From NCBI RefSeq assembly GCF_048544455.1, contig NC_133537.1:18351541-18415540 (forward strand): a DNA stretch of 64,000 nucleotides. Direction: 5' to 3'. Source of the DNA: Silene latifolia. Lineage: Eukaryota; Streptophyta; Magnoliopsida; Caryophyllales; Caryophyllaceae. Below are positions 23,275 to 33,530 of the stretch, piece after piece. Numbering within the stretch: position 1 is the first letter of the stretch; each line of letters begins with the position of its first letter. The notes beneath the pieces are model-generated. The model was not told where the DNA came from. It worked only from the letters and a program-made list of their open reading frames with translations, and searched no databases. The position numbers were made by a program, and so were the translations under genes.

Positions 23275-25923
23275 TATTTGCTCCCGACGCACGTTTGTGC
23301 ACCCCAATATAAATAACTTGACCTGAAATAATAAACTTGAGAGATGGGTAAGATGGGTAGACTTAGGACCTTATGTTGTAGTCTCTTTGTGTTTGCTCTT
23401 TGTTAGGTACTAACCTGTTTGTTGATTGTCATTTAATAATTGTTGCGTTCTTGGATCAATGACCGTGAGCTTATCTATAGCTAATGGAGTTATTACCCTT
23501 ATTATAAAAAAAAATTTTGAACTAAAGGTTTTGAAAATATTTTAATGTTTTTCACTGGTTTTAACGTCAATTAGTGTTAAAGCTTGTTATTGGAGACGTC
23601 TGATAATTAGTTTTATCATTTGTTTGTGTAAAAATGTATTTTTATGTCTTTGAATTGGAATATTGATGTTCTTGAGTGATCGTCAAGAGTATCTCCGTTC
23701 CATTGAAAGGACACTTATATTTTAAGAAGATCAAGATTTAGTGCCGATTGCTGAGGATTGAAGATTTGTTCAACCTTTGAAGAATGCTTCTACTTCCTTG
23801 AAGATGTTTCTCGTTCTTTTTGTATCTCGCCTTATTCTTAATCTCTTGGTGCTTATCCTCCTTCTAAACTCCCTTCTGTTTTACTTTAAAAGCTACGCTT
23901 GTACTCCTAACTTGTCTTTTGTTCTTTGCTTATCCTTCCTTAACGCCATTAGATAGTACTCTTTCTTGTGAGGAATGTTGACCTTGGTTGGAAAATTCGA
24001 CTTTTGAGGAGATTGTTTGTGTCTGACCCTTAACCCTGTTTTTGAGAGGATGTGATGTTAGAAAGACTTAGGTAAGGTGATGAGACATACTTAGTGATTC
24101 TTATACCTAGTTCCTTGACAAAGTAAGTATAATCGATTGGTGGATTCTTTGTGTTAGGAATGAGTTGCCTATGTGATTAAAGTTATAGAACTTGGCTTTG
24201 TTGTTTATGTTTGGGATTTGAAAGCTTAGTAGGTTGAGCGTCGTCGCCTTAGGAGTAAACATGAGATAAGTTTAGAATATGAATTTGGAAGAAAACCCAT
24301 TTTTAGATGTTAACAATCCCGTATAGATTGGGAATGTGATTTGGTGTTAGTTGTTTCTTGAGAACTTTGTTGAGAAGTCTTTGTCAATTTATTCTTTGGT
24401 TTTTAAAACATTGAGGTTGTGTCGAGTGCTTGAGATAAAGAGATGCTTTTATACTTGAGTGGTAGATTTGATTTAGGGAAATCCTAATATGTGATAAGAT
24501 AGGTGGAAGAAGTATCTAACCGATTTATCACCCCTTAAACGAGCGTTTACTTTACCTTGACCCTTGTTTTGGGATTTGGTCGTTGTGTTATAAAGGTACA
24601 ATACCCTAATAGGCGTGACCTTGTTAGAGAGAACCTTAAGTTTTAGGAAGCGTATGGATTAAGCCTTAAAATCCTCTTTCGTACCATTAATCGTTTTCCT
24701 CCCTTTCGTTCATACATTGGTTGGATTTGATTCTTAAGTATAAAAGTTTACTCGATTATTTCCTTGTCTTGAATACCTTCCTAATTCTAATATCTCTTAC
24801 TGGTTGTTAACTAGTTATCTTTATGATTCGACTCTTTTAGTCTCACACCCTGACATGTTGCTTAAGTTTCCTTGTTGTCTAATTTCCCTTTCTCCTTGAT
24901 CATAAGCGTTACCGTTCATACCTCATTTCCTCGCTTCATCTTGCTCCTCCTTTAAGTTTGACACTCGTATCTTGTGAAACTCTATCTTTGACATCCTTGT
25001 AATTTTGACTTCAATTTCTACCCTATGAAATTCATTATAGCTCTCTTGAGGCTTAAGTTTGAGCTCTCTTAACATACTTTGTTTTTATGCTATCTAAGTT
25101 ACTTTCCTTTTTGTACAACTTCTAAACTTTCAAGCTACCAGTTTCGATTCATTTTTAAAAGTTTATGTCACTTCTGCAAACCTAACCTATTTTAAAGATT
25201 TGAAAATGAAAATTCGATATAATTCTCTAATTGTTCTTTGAGTATAGACTTCTTTATCATGGTTTTGAGTTGCTAAACCTGAGATTTTTGTAAATTTTAT
25301 CCAATTTCTATTCACTTTGATCTAATCATGATGCCTTTGTTAAAGTTTAATATTATATTTCAGGAATTTAACTCCCCTTTTAGTTTAAAGGTGAAACCTT
25401 TATTTCTATTTTGGCTTTTTGCAAAAGAAAATTTGAGTAGATTACCTTTCTCTTATTTTGATTTTAACGTTGATGGGATGTTAGGACTCGTTATTAAACG
25501 CGTCTAATAACTTGCCATGCGCTTATCGGCGAATGATTTTTATTTTAAATCTGTCTTTGACATGGAAAGTTAGCGCTCTTGTGTGCACGACAAGGGCAAT
25601 TTCGTTCCATGGAGGAGACTTATATTTTCGAAAACTCTCTATAAATGTTTTTGAAAGCATTTTGATTTTTGATTCATATAAATGATTTGCCTTTTGACCT
25701 TATCTTTGATTTGGAATGTGATGTTCTTGAATGCGCAACGAGAACACTTCCGTTCCTTTGATGAGAATCTGGTTCTGTCGGAAAATTTTATTTGAAACTT
25801 TTGAAAGAATTTTGATTCTTACGATAAGTGACCTTTTAAATGTTTTGGTTACCGATTCCAATTTCAGTTTTATTTTTATAACCTTTCATTTATACTTTCA
25901 AGTTTCGAGGACGAAACTTTTTA
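23275..25923 (+). other. non-coding interior of the LARD element
   Basis: No ORF of useful length and no gag, protease, RT, RNase H or integrase motif is present. Three diverged copies of a segment of about 80-90 bp can be picked out at about 23,655-23,735, 25,550-25,640 and 25,705-25,800. They share a TTTGA-TTGGAAT...CTTG...CCGTTCC pattern. Confidence 0.7.
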
Positions 25924-25937
25924 AAAGATGGGGTGAT
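25924..25937 (+). other. polypurine tract of the LARD element
   Basis: AAAAGATGGGGTGAT directly precedes the TGTAACACCCC start of the 3' LTR, the place where plus-strand DNA synthesis is primed in LTR elements. Confidence 0.8.
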
Positions 25938-28900
25938 TGTAACACCCCGTATTTTATTAAGTTGGATAAAATTCTTTTAATTGCTATTTTGAATTTAATT
26001 ACATCATTTAACGATTTATATATATATGCTTAGCTAATTAATTAATTTCATCATAATTCGATACGTTAATTTTAATAATCATTAATAAGTTTATTTAAAG
26101 TTAGTTCGAGTTTATTGAAGTTAGTTCGGGTTTATTTATTTAATAATTTCCGTTTCTTTACGAGTCCTTATGAAAGTTGTTTTAAGTGAACCCGAGATGG
26201 ATTTTGGGAACAAAACCGTCCAATTAGCTATTTTGAGCTTATTTCACTAAATTAACAATTTTTTATTAATATCCGTTAGTTTCGTAAAAATCGCTAATAA
26301 TTCCGTTTCAAGCCGATTTCTTATTATTTACGTTAACTAGCTGAGTTTATTTTATTTTCACTCATTAAATTTATTTATTATTGATTCCGTTTTATTACTG
26401 AAACTTTTATTTAAATCGGTTAAATTTAACTCGAAACGGTTTTAATAAATATCGAAGTTACTTAACGATGAAGAAACGTACGTATAATAAATAGCAGGCA
26501 GGCAAGCTGCTCCCTCATTTCCCACGCATCATTCTTCTTCTCCCTTCCTTTTTCTTCTTTTCGTTCTGTTTTAATTTTTATCAGATTGTAAATTGATCCT
26601 GCCACTCCGTTTGTCATCCGTTATCAATTATTTTCGTTCCATATTGCTCCTCTCGTCGTTCTCGTCATTCCGATGTAAGTAACATTCAGTTTCGTCATGT
26701 ATTTTTACAAACCCAATTTATATTTTCAGCTTTATTTATTATAAGACGGTTGTATGTACTAAAATAGACGGTCTTGTAGAAGATTTGTTAGTCATAAATG
26801 ATTAGTTCAAACGGAAAAAGGTAACAATTATAGATTACTCGATATTACTTGTAAAATATGTTTATTTCGAATGCTGGTTAGTCTGTTTTATAATTGAGAC
26901 GGTGTATAATTATATATAGGGATCCTTATGGATGTTAATTAGTCAGTTGTATAGTTGAGACGGTGTATACTGATATGTGGAGATGATTGAGACGGTGTAT
27001 ACCGACCTCTAGGGATCATTTGGGATGCTAGCTAGTAAGTGGTATATTTAAGACGGTGTATCTTTGACATGTATGGATTGTTTTGGGTGATAATTGGTGT
27101 GTTTTATAGTTGAGACGGTGTATACCGACATGTAGGGATTGTTTTGGACCGATTTGGACTCGTGTTGGGGCGATTTTGGTAGTCTTTAGGACCTGTTTTG
27201 AGTTGCTTTATACTTGTGGATTTCCGCTCTAAAACCGTTTTAAATGCTGACTTAGTTGGCTCAGCTAGGACTGTTTTTAGGCGCGAGAATGGAGTCTTAA
27301 GAGGACGATTGGTACTCTGTTTTGGGCAGGGACGAGAGCTGTCATCGTGGGTTTTCACTTTGCATTTGAGGACTGGAGTTGGGGTCGAACTTAGGCATCT
27401 TTTGGGTTCTGTTTTGGACTGATTTTTGGGTCAGGTTATGAAGTAGGGTGAAGGGTGGCTATGGGTAGTCGGGTGGTGGTCGTGTCGGTCTCCTAGTGGC
27501 CTAGTGTGGCTTTGGCCGTGGCCTAGCTAAGTCACGAGTTTGAGGCCATGTGTAGTTGGTGGTTAGGCCGAGTTTGAGGTTGTCATAATAACTTTTGAGC
27601 CGTGTCCATAAATTGTTTTGACGCTAGTTTGGCTTATATAAAATATAATTAAATTAATTTCCGTCTCATATTTAATATAAAGATAATTCGTTAATATCGT
27701 CCTTTCACATAATTTTTAGGTGCCTCATATGTGGTTGAAGATGAAGAGTAATTTTGGGTTTTAGAAGCTTTCTCAAGTTATTACTTGTCTCTTTGCTAGC
27801 GTAAGGTAACTATTCCGAGTTACTCGACGAATTAATGTCACATTAGTAATTGATGTTGTGTTTGTTGTTTGTTAAGTGTTTAGGTGATTGATAATGTGTT
27901 ACTTTCGTTTTTCACATGATAGAAATTGGAAATAGCATGAGAATAATATTGTGATAAATTTGTAATTTGGGCCAAAGCGAGTGCCAAGACTCGAGTGGGC
28001 AGATTGACCGAACGAGTTTGGTCAAACTAGGTTTAAACCAAGTCGACCTCGATTTGACCGATGATGACCGTCGCGGGACTCGGGTCGAGAGTTTGTCTTT
28101 GAGGTGAGATTGGTTGTTATTGGAAATTTCATGTTATGTCTTGATAATTGTAATTATCATTTCACATGTTGGTTGTTGGATGAATTGGCTGCCTTATACT
28201 TCAGTCTTGTTGCCTCTTTGCCATTTTAGCTTGTTCTCATGAATTATGAAATTAACGGTTAGCTGGAATTTGGATTATTATTGATAATGGAGATATTGTT
28301 GGATTGTCAGCTGAATTGGGTATCCTACTTGTCTTGTGTGGTGTGGGCTAAAGTATTCAAGTGGGACTAGTGGGACTAGGTCCTAGGTGAGTATTTCGGC
28401 CTTCATCATAGATAGGTCATTATAGTCTTTGACGAGTGTATGTTCACTGCTTAATAGCCTCTGTGTTCCTGACTTGGTGGGTTTATATCCAAGTTGGGGC
28501 ATGACCTCGTTACTTATTTTGAGAGTAAGTGGTCAGCTTAAGTACTAGCCAACCCTTTGGTGGACTCCTTAGGGTACTCACTTTGTTTTAGAAAAATTGT
28601 GGGTCTTGGGTGCGGTGGTGTGTATCCGCATGTCTAGGTCTGCGCAGATTTTAGGCTAGGGTTGTGTTGTGTCTTGGCCATGTTTTGATAGAACCTCTGA
28701 GCCAAGATACCGGTTCGATTACCTTCCCTACCTCGTGGTATAGACTCGAGTTACAGAGTGACTATTGATGGGACTAAGAACTTATGCCTGTCTTTGATAT
28801 ATTGCCCTTTCTTGTTTGATGATTCTATGAATCATAGAAGGTGAGATTAGGGATGGCAGTGGGTCGGGGACCCGACCCAGATCCTGAGGGTCGGACCCTA

Positions 28901-30196
28901 ATGGGTCGGGTAAGGGTCTCATTTTTTCAGACCCAATGGGTATGGGTCGGGTATGAGTCTTAAGAAAATATTTCAGGTCCGGGTCCGGGTCTAAGTTATG
29001 AGACCCATACCCGACCCTTGGACCCTTTATTAAAGAAAAAAAAAATCAAAATTACAACTTTTCCGAATTCATACTTTGGCAGATCAGAAACCCAACTAAA
29101 GTCTCTTTCTCTTCCCTCGTCCCATAAAGTGATAAAACCCAACCAAACTCTTTCTCGACAATACCACCACTCCACCACCGACACAAGAAAACCACCACCA
29201 CAAAGATCGATACGCGACTGACAACCACATCTCTAATAGCCGGCGACCGACAACCACCATTAACTGCAGATTAATAAACTCATAATGTTAAAGTAGTATG
29301 AATTTTTTTTTTTTAAGATTATAGACCCTATACCTGTTAATCTTGTTACTAAAGTGGCTGAAACTCGGACCCGCGGGTAGACCCAGACCCTACCCTTACC
29401 CATAGGGTCCGGGTATGGGTCCTCAAATTTTAGACCCTTGCGGGTCTGGGTCGGGTACGGGTCCAAAGGAAAAAACTCGGGTCGGGTCCGGGTCTAGGCG
29501 GACCCTACCCAGACCCTACCCATTGCCATCCCTAGGTGAGATGCAAGCCGGCTATGGTTGATAGAGTTTGGATTCCTGGATGTTATGTGATTCACATGAT
29601 AGTGTAGTATGAGTCGGTCTAGTATTCGCATGCTAGGACTATGTGTTGTTATATTGTTGTTCACATGATAAGCACGATTGTCTAGCATCTATATGCTAAG
29701 GCATTGTGTGATTCGTATTCATATTCTTATGTTTACATGTTATATTAATTATGACATTTCGTGGGTCAGGAGAACTCGAAGTTACTCCCCACTCGATCGT
29801 GGCTTTCGTATTTGTATAAAATGCGAATGACAGGTAGGTGATGCATATATGGGGTACATGGACGAGCTAGCGAGCAAAGTAACCCTGGAACCTAGATTGG
29901 CTTTATTTTATTGTGACCCTTAAACACTTTTTATGTCACATATATTTTAGGGACATATGTCTCCCTCTTTACATTTGGTTGTATAATTTGCTATTCGCGA
30001 CTTTAGCGATGGTTATGTTATGACTCTTCTAGTTAGACCTTGTATGTTTGACACCTTCCAATTTGGATATCTTTATAACAGGTTCAGGTTTTAAAAATTA
30101 CAGGTTTTTACCCAAATGAACCTATTACAAACATATCCATGCAGTTTTATTTTAGAATTACGTGTTTACTTTTCCGCGATAAATGAGGGTGTCACA
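25938..30196 (+). repeat. 3' LTR of the LARD element (with insertion)
   Basis: It is 4,259 bp including a 687-bp hAT-type insertion and its 8-bp duplication. Without these it is 3,564 bp, against 3,562 bp for the 5' LTR. Differences from the 5' LTR are scattered substitutions and short indels. Confidence 0.9.
28848..29534. mobile_element. non-autonomous hAT-type element in the 3' LTR
   Basis: The terminal repeats are TAGGGATGGCAGTGGGTCGG and (reverse complement) TAGGGATGGCAATGGGTAGG. The 8-bp target duplication GGTGAGAT lies on both sides (28,840-28,847 and 29,535-29,542). The other LTR shows the same site once, empty. Subterminal regions are rich in GGGTCGGGTATGGGTC-type repeats. The interior (29,030-29,330) has no transposase. 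Confidence 0.9.
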
Positions 30197-30201
30197 CTAA
30201 C

Positions 30202-30714
30202 AATCTACTAATCCTAATCTGTCAATTACCAAACACACAAATTAATTATGCTAATTGTAATATGATAGTCAAACCTTCTGATAAACACTCACGAATTTAC
30301 TCTTGGCCTCTTTCATAGAAGGCCCCGTACTATTAGAGTTGATGCACAGTTATAAATATATTTTTTTCATGATTACACCAGTGACGTGAGACTCGGGTTT
30401 GCACCTAACAATCTCCCTCAAACCAATAACCAACATATTAACTTGAATATTGACCTCCATGAAGAACTTTCCACACCGTGCAGTTCCGATTTATAGACAC
30501 TCAGAGCATTTATTGATCTTTAATAATCTCCCTTTAACCGACATACTCCAAATAACAGACATCCAACTAAGCTGGAAAGGACTTACCAAACCTTTTGACA
30601 CCCAACTTGTTAAGGGTTGAGCTCATCAAAACTTCTTATTCACGAACGGTCTTTGACTTCCCTTCAAACCTATGTCACCTTGCATGTAATCGTCTTGGAC
30701 CGGGCTTTTATGCT
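30202..30714. other. host repeat interrupted by Cassandra and TRIM
   Basis: The first bases (AATTACCAAACAC) look like the far end of the MITE that the LARD element split; its near end is TTTGGTAAACGGC at about 19,493. From about 30,290 the sequence contains GTGAGACTCGGGTTTGCACC and CAATCTCCCTCAAACC. This style is seen in Ty1/copia LTR regions and seems to resume at 31,658-31,722 and 32,287-33,500. No coding region is supported. Confidence 0.4.
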
Positions 30715-30863
30715 CTAAGTGTAACACCCCGGCCCAAACCGGGTCGGGAGCGGTCACTCACGGTAGCTTTCTAGGCTGTGTACATGGTCCAGAGATCAAC
30801 ACGGGTCCTTTCGAGCGCATTTTGTCCTCACTGATGCATATCCCAGGAACCTTCCCAAGAGGT

Positions 30864-30959
30864 CACCTATCCTAAGGGTACTCTTAGCCAAACACGCTTA
30901 ACTGTGGAGTTCACCCATCCTAAAGCTATTCTCAGTCAAGCACGCTTAATTGTGGAGTT
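30864..30959 (-). repeat. tandem duplication in the 5S-like domain of one Cassandra LTR
   Basis: Two adjacent 48-bp copies (30,864-30,911 and 30,912-30,959) each contain the CACGCTTAA.TGTGGAGTT and ACYYATCCTAA parts of the 5S-like domain. The other LTR has a single copy at the matching place. The copies differ at several bases. Confidence 0.85.
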
Positions 30960-31120
30960 CTTTCGCATGGATAACCAGAAAAGAAAGTGCACTTTGTTGA
31001 TATGATAAGTACTTTTAATCCATTTAAGCACTAGTCAGATTTTAAGCCTATCAATGGACCTCTTCAAGAGGTGCCCCACCCGAATAACGTTTTCGGTTCA
31101 GTGGAGTATTGCCCTTCCCC

Positions 31121-31123
31121 CCC

Positions 31124-31162
<39 letters not shown>
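31121..31162. repeat. C-run and (CA)n microsatellite in Cassandra
   Basis: A C9 run and (AC)n tract are, on the element strand, a (GT)n followed by the G-run polypurine tract next to the 3' LTR. Confidence 0.9.
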
Positions 31163-31165
<3 letters not shown>

Positions 31166-31287
31166 AAAATGCAACTTCCTCGTTGCGTCTGGCAGCATCT
31201 GACTGTAGTTGAGCCAAACCCAGAATCCTCCCCCGATAGGTTGGTGACCCGAGTACTCCAGACCACAGGCTCATCAGACGGTCGCAG

Positions 31288-31304
31288 GGTTGCTCTGATA
31301 GCAC
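31288..31304 (-). other. Cassandra primer-binding site
   Basis: Minus strand TGCTATCAGAGCAACC directly follows the 5' LTR. It differs from the initiator Met tRNA complement TGGTATCAGAGC at one base. Confidence 0.8.
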
Positions 31305-31722
31305 TTGTAACACCCCGGCCCAAATCGGGTCGGGAGTGGTCACTCACAGTAGCTTTCTAGGCTGTGTACATGGCCCACACATCAACACGAATCCTTTCCA
31401 GCGCATTTTGTCCTTACTGATGCGCATCCTGGGGAACCTCCCAGGAAGTCACTCATTCCAAGGCTACTCTTAGCGAATCACGCTTAACTGTGGAGTTCTT
31501 TCTCATGGATAACCAGAAACGAAAGTGCACTTTGTTGATATGAGAAGTACTTTCAATCCTTTTAAGCACTAGTCAGATTTTAAGCCTATCAATAGACCTC
31601 TTCAAGGGGGTACCTGACCCGAATAACGTCTTCGGTTCAGTGGAGTATTACACTAAGGAAGGCTCCACTCCTTTCTAAGAGTTTCATGCTTTACATTGTA
31701 ACCCGCTTTCAAGTATCGTCTG

Positions 31723-32286
31723 TGTAACACCCCCATGAGATTGAAAGGAAATTTGTCCCACATCGGGAAAATATCGGGAAAATAAGGAGCTTATGATATG
31801 TTTATAAGGAATTTCATCCATCACTTAATAACAAGGCATTGTACTTTTGGGCTTAAGTGAGGACAAATAATAGCCCAAAAGTGCACATCCTATCTTAATG
31901 GGATCGTGTTACGACGGTGGCGGGAGGGTTGTTATAAATGGTATCAGAGCAACCCTGTGACAGTGTGGTGAACCTGTGGTCAGGGGTACCCGGCACACCC
32001 AACTAGCGGGGGAGGATTATGTGACTTGGCTGCGGACAAGTTCGAGGCACAACGAGGACCTTATGTTCTTTAAGTGGGAGAGTTTGTAACACCCCATGAG
32101 ATTAAGAGGAAATTTGTCCCACATCGGGAAAATAAGGAGCTTATGATATGTTTATAAAGGATTTCACCCATCACTTAATAACAAGGCCTTGTGATTTTGT
32201 GCTTAATTGAGGACAAAAAATGGACCAAAAGTGCACATCTCATCTTTTGGAATCGTGTTACGGCGGTGGCGGATCGGGTTGTTATA
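31723..32286 (+). mobile_element. TRIM retrotransposon (complete)
   Basis: Two short LTRs (31,723-31,936 and 32,085-32,286) start TGTAACACCC and end GGTTGTTATA. They share TTTGTCCCACATCGGGAAAA, a signature frequent in plant TRIM LTRs. The 148-bp interior starts with a TGGTATCAGAGC primer-binding site (31,939-31,950) and ends with the polypurine tract AAGTGGGAGAG. The flanks GTCTG and GTCTC are compatible with a 5-bp target duplication carrying one mutation. The two LTRs differ by a 10-bp duplication (ATCGGGAAAA twice in the first). No protein is encoded. Confidence 0.85.
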
Positions 32287-33519
32287 GTCTCGATGCTTTA
32301 TCAATGTACCATCATGAACTCAAGATTTGCAAACATTTTAGTAGGACGAGCTTACGCGTCGGTGACTTGAAGATGATATGTCTTCCAATCATCAAGCTCC
32401 ACCATTTATGTAGGGTAAGGTATAGGCTCAAGCCGAACCTTACACTTGATACTACTTCTTGAGCGAAGGTGTTGACACCACTCGTGTATTTTACCATTGT
32501 TTTTTTTGCAGCCGTAAAAATAATTTTTATACCGATGACATTTGACTCACTTGGTCAAATGCACTTATTTTAGCAATACCGAAACCTAAAGAAACAAAGT
32601 AACTACATCGGGTAACGAAAGTGTGTTGATGGCGTACGGACAGCTGAACATGAAAATCATCTTCAACATCCACTAAATTCTTAAAGGGACGATCAAAGCT
32701 GGCCACATGACCAAACAAATTCTTACTCTTTTTTATCAACTAAGTTTACCTGCAACAAGACACAAAAATGTGTCTCGGAGATTCATCCCCTTGACTATGA
32801 TACATATCAACTGGAAACCAGCGAGACCCTTGAACCATTGAGGGTTAGCATAGTGCACTTACGCCACTAGGACATAGAAAAGGAAAGCGGAATACATGCC
32901 ATGAAGGTCTGCTTCTATTCGAGAAAAAACTCTTACACTTTGAAACACAATCCCAGGTGACAAGAAACTCGTAGCCAAGGAAAACGAATAAGTAAATATG
33001 TAACGATTGAAAAATATTCTTGAACAACCTCTTAACCAAAACTATCTCACAAGCCACAACACAAACCGAATGCAATGTTACAATCAACATTATTAATCCC
33101 TTAATAATCTTACGAACTACTTCCCCTATGTTTAAGGGAAATAACACCCTTAACCAATGAGAGGTTATTATTAGTATAAACAGTAAAAGACACAAACAAA
33201 GATCAGCTGTCATTGGAGAAGGCCACTGCAACCAACCCAACCATCACCAACACGAACCAAAGACTGAACACCTCAGTCCAACAATCAACCACAAAAACTA
33301 AAATCCACGAAAGCCTACAAAAGAAACAATTAAGAAAACCCCATGAATCCTCTTTACCTTCCAACAACACCAACAACCATAGCCAGAAAAACGATTGATA
33401 CAATAGAAATTCTCCGACATAAAACACGAACCGGGTCAGTCCGAAACCAAAAAAACCAGCCATGCATGTCGATTTTGAAAAAAAAAAACAGACATGTAAG
33501 TCAATCATAAACTCGACAC
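32287..33519. other. repeat-derived sequence without recognisable genes
   Basis: This appears to continue the host repeat split by Cassandra and TRIM. The open frames on either strand (such as 32,845-33,240 minus) have skewed F/L/V/C composition and no domain. I do not support any as a gene. Confidence 0.4.
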
Positions 33520-33530
33520 ATGGGGGAAGG

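Larger units (their letters stand above)
19698..30196 (+). mobile_element. LARD-type non-autonomous LTR retrotransposon (complete)
   Basis: Two long, near-identical LTRs (19,698-23,259 and 25,938-30,196) bracket a 2,678-bp internal region without any retroviral-type ORF. The LTRs start TGTAACACCC and end GGGTGTCACA. The 5-bp target duplication CTAAC is intact (19,693-19,697 and 30,197-30,201). A primer-binding site complementary to initiator Met tRNA follows the 5' LTR, and a polypurine tract precedes the 3' LTR. Long LTRs, a non-coding interior and preserved cis signals fit the LARD class. The sequence before the 3' LTR (TTTCGAGGACGAAAC) resembles the gag-pol end of Ty3/gypsy elements, which suggests a gypsy-type partner supplies proteins. 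The small number of LTR differences seen by eye suggests fairly recent insertion. Confidence 0.9.
30720..31652 (-). mobile_element. Cassandra TRIM retrotransposon (complete)
   Basis: On the minus strand the element starts TGTAATACTCCACTGAACC and ends GGCCGGGGTGTTACA, the hallmark ends of Cassandra LTRs. Each LTR contains a 5S rRNA-like segment (minus strand AACTCCACAGTTAAGCGTG followed by GGTGACCTC or GTGACTTCC). The right LTR (31,306-31,652) is the 5' LTR and is followed by a primer-binding site. The left LTR (30,720-31,113) is the 3' LTR and is preceded by a G-run polypurine tract and a (GT)n repeat. The target duplication CTAAG is intact (30,715-30,719 and 31,653-31,657). Cassandra elements are known to carry a 5S-like pol III promoter and no protein. 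Confidence 0.9.

Noticed and set aside
31051-31360. Frames across the (CA)n tract with CVCVCV or THTHTH runs
   Set aside because: They are translations of a dinucleotide repeat inside Cassandra.
33203-33508. 101-codon minus-strand frame rich in F, L, V and W
   Set aside because: No family resemblance, and it lies in repeat-derived sequence next to a retroelement polypurine tract.
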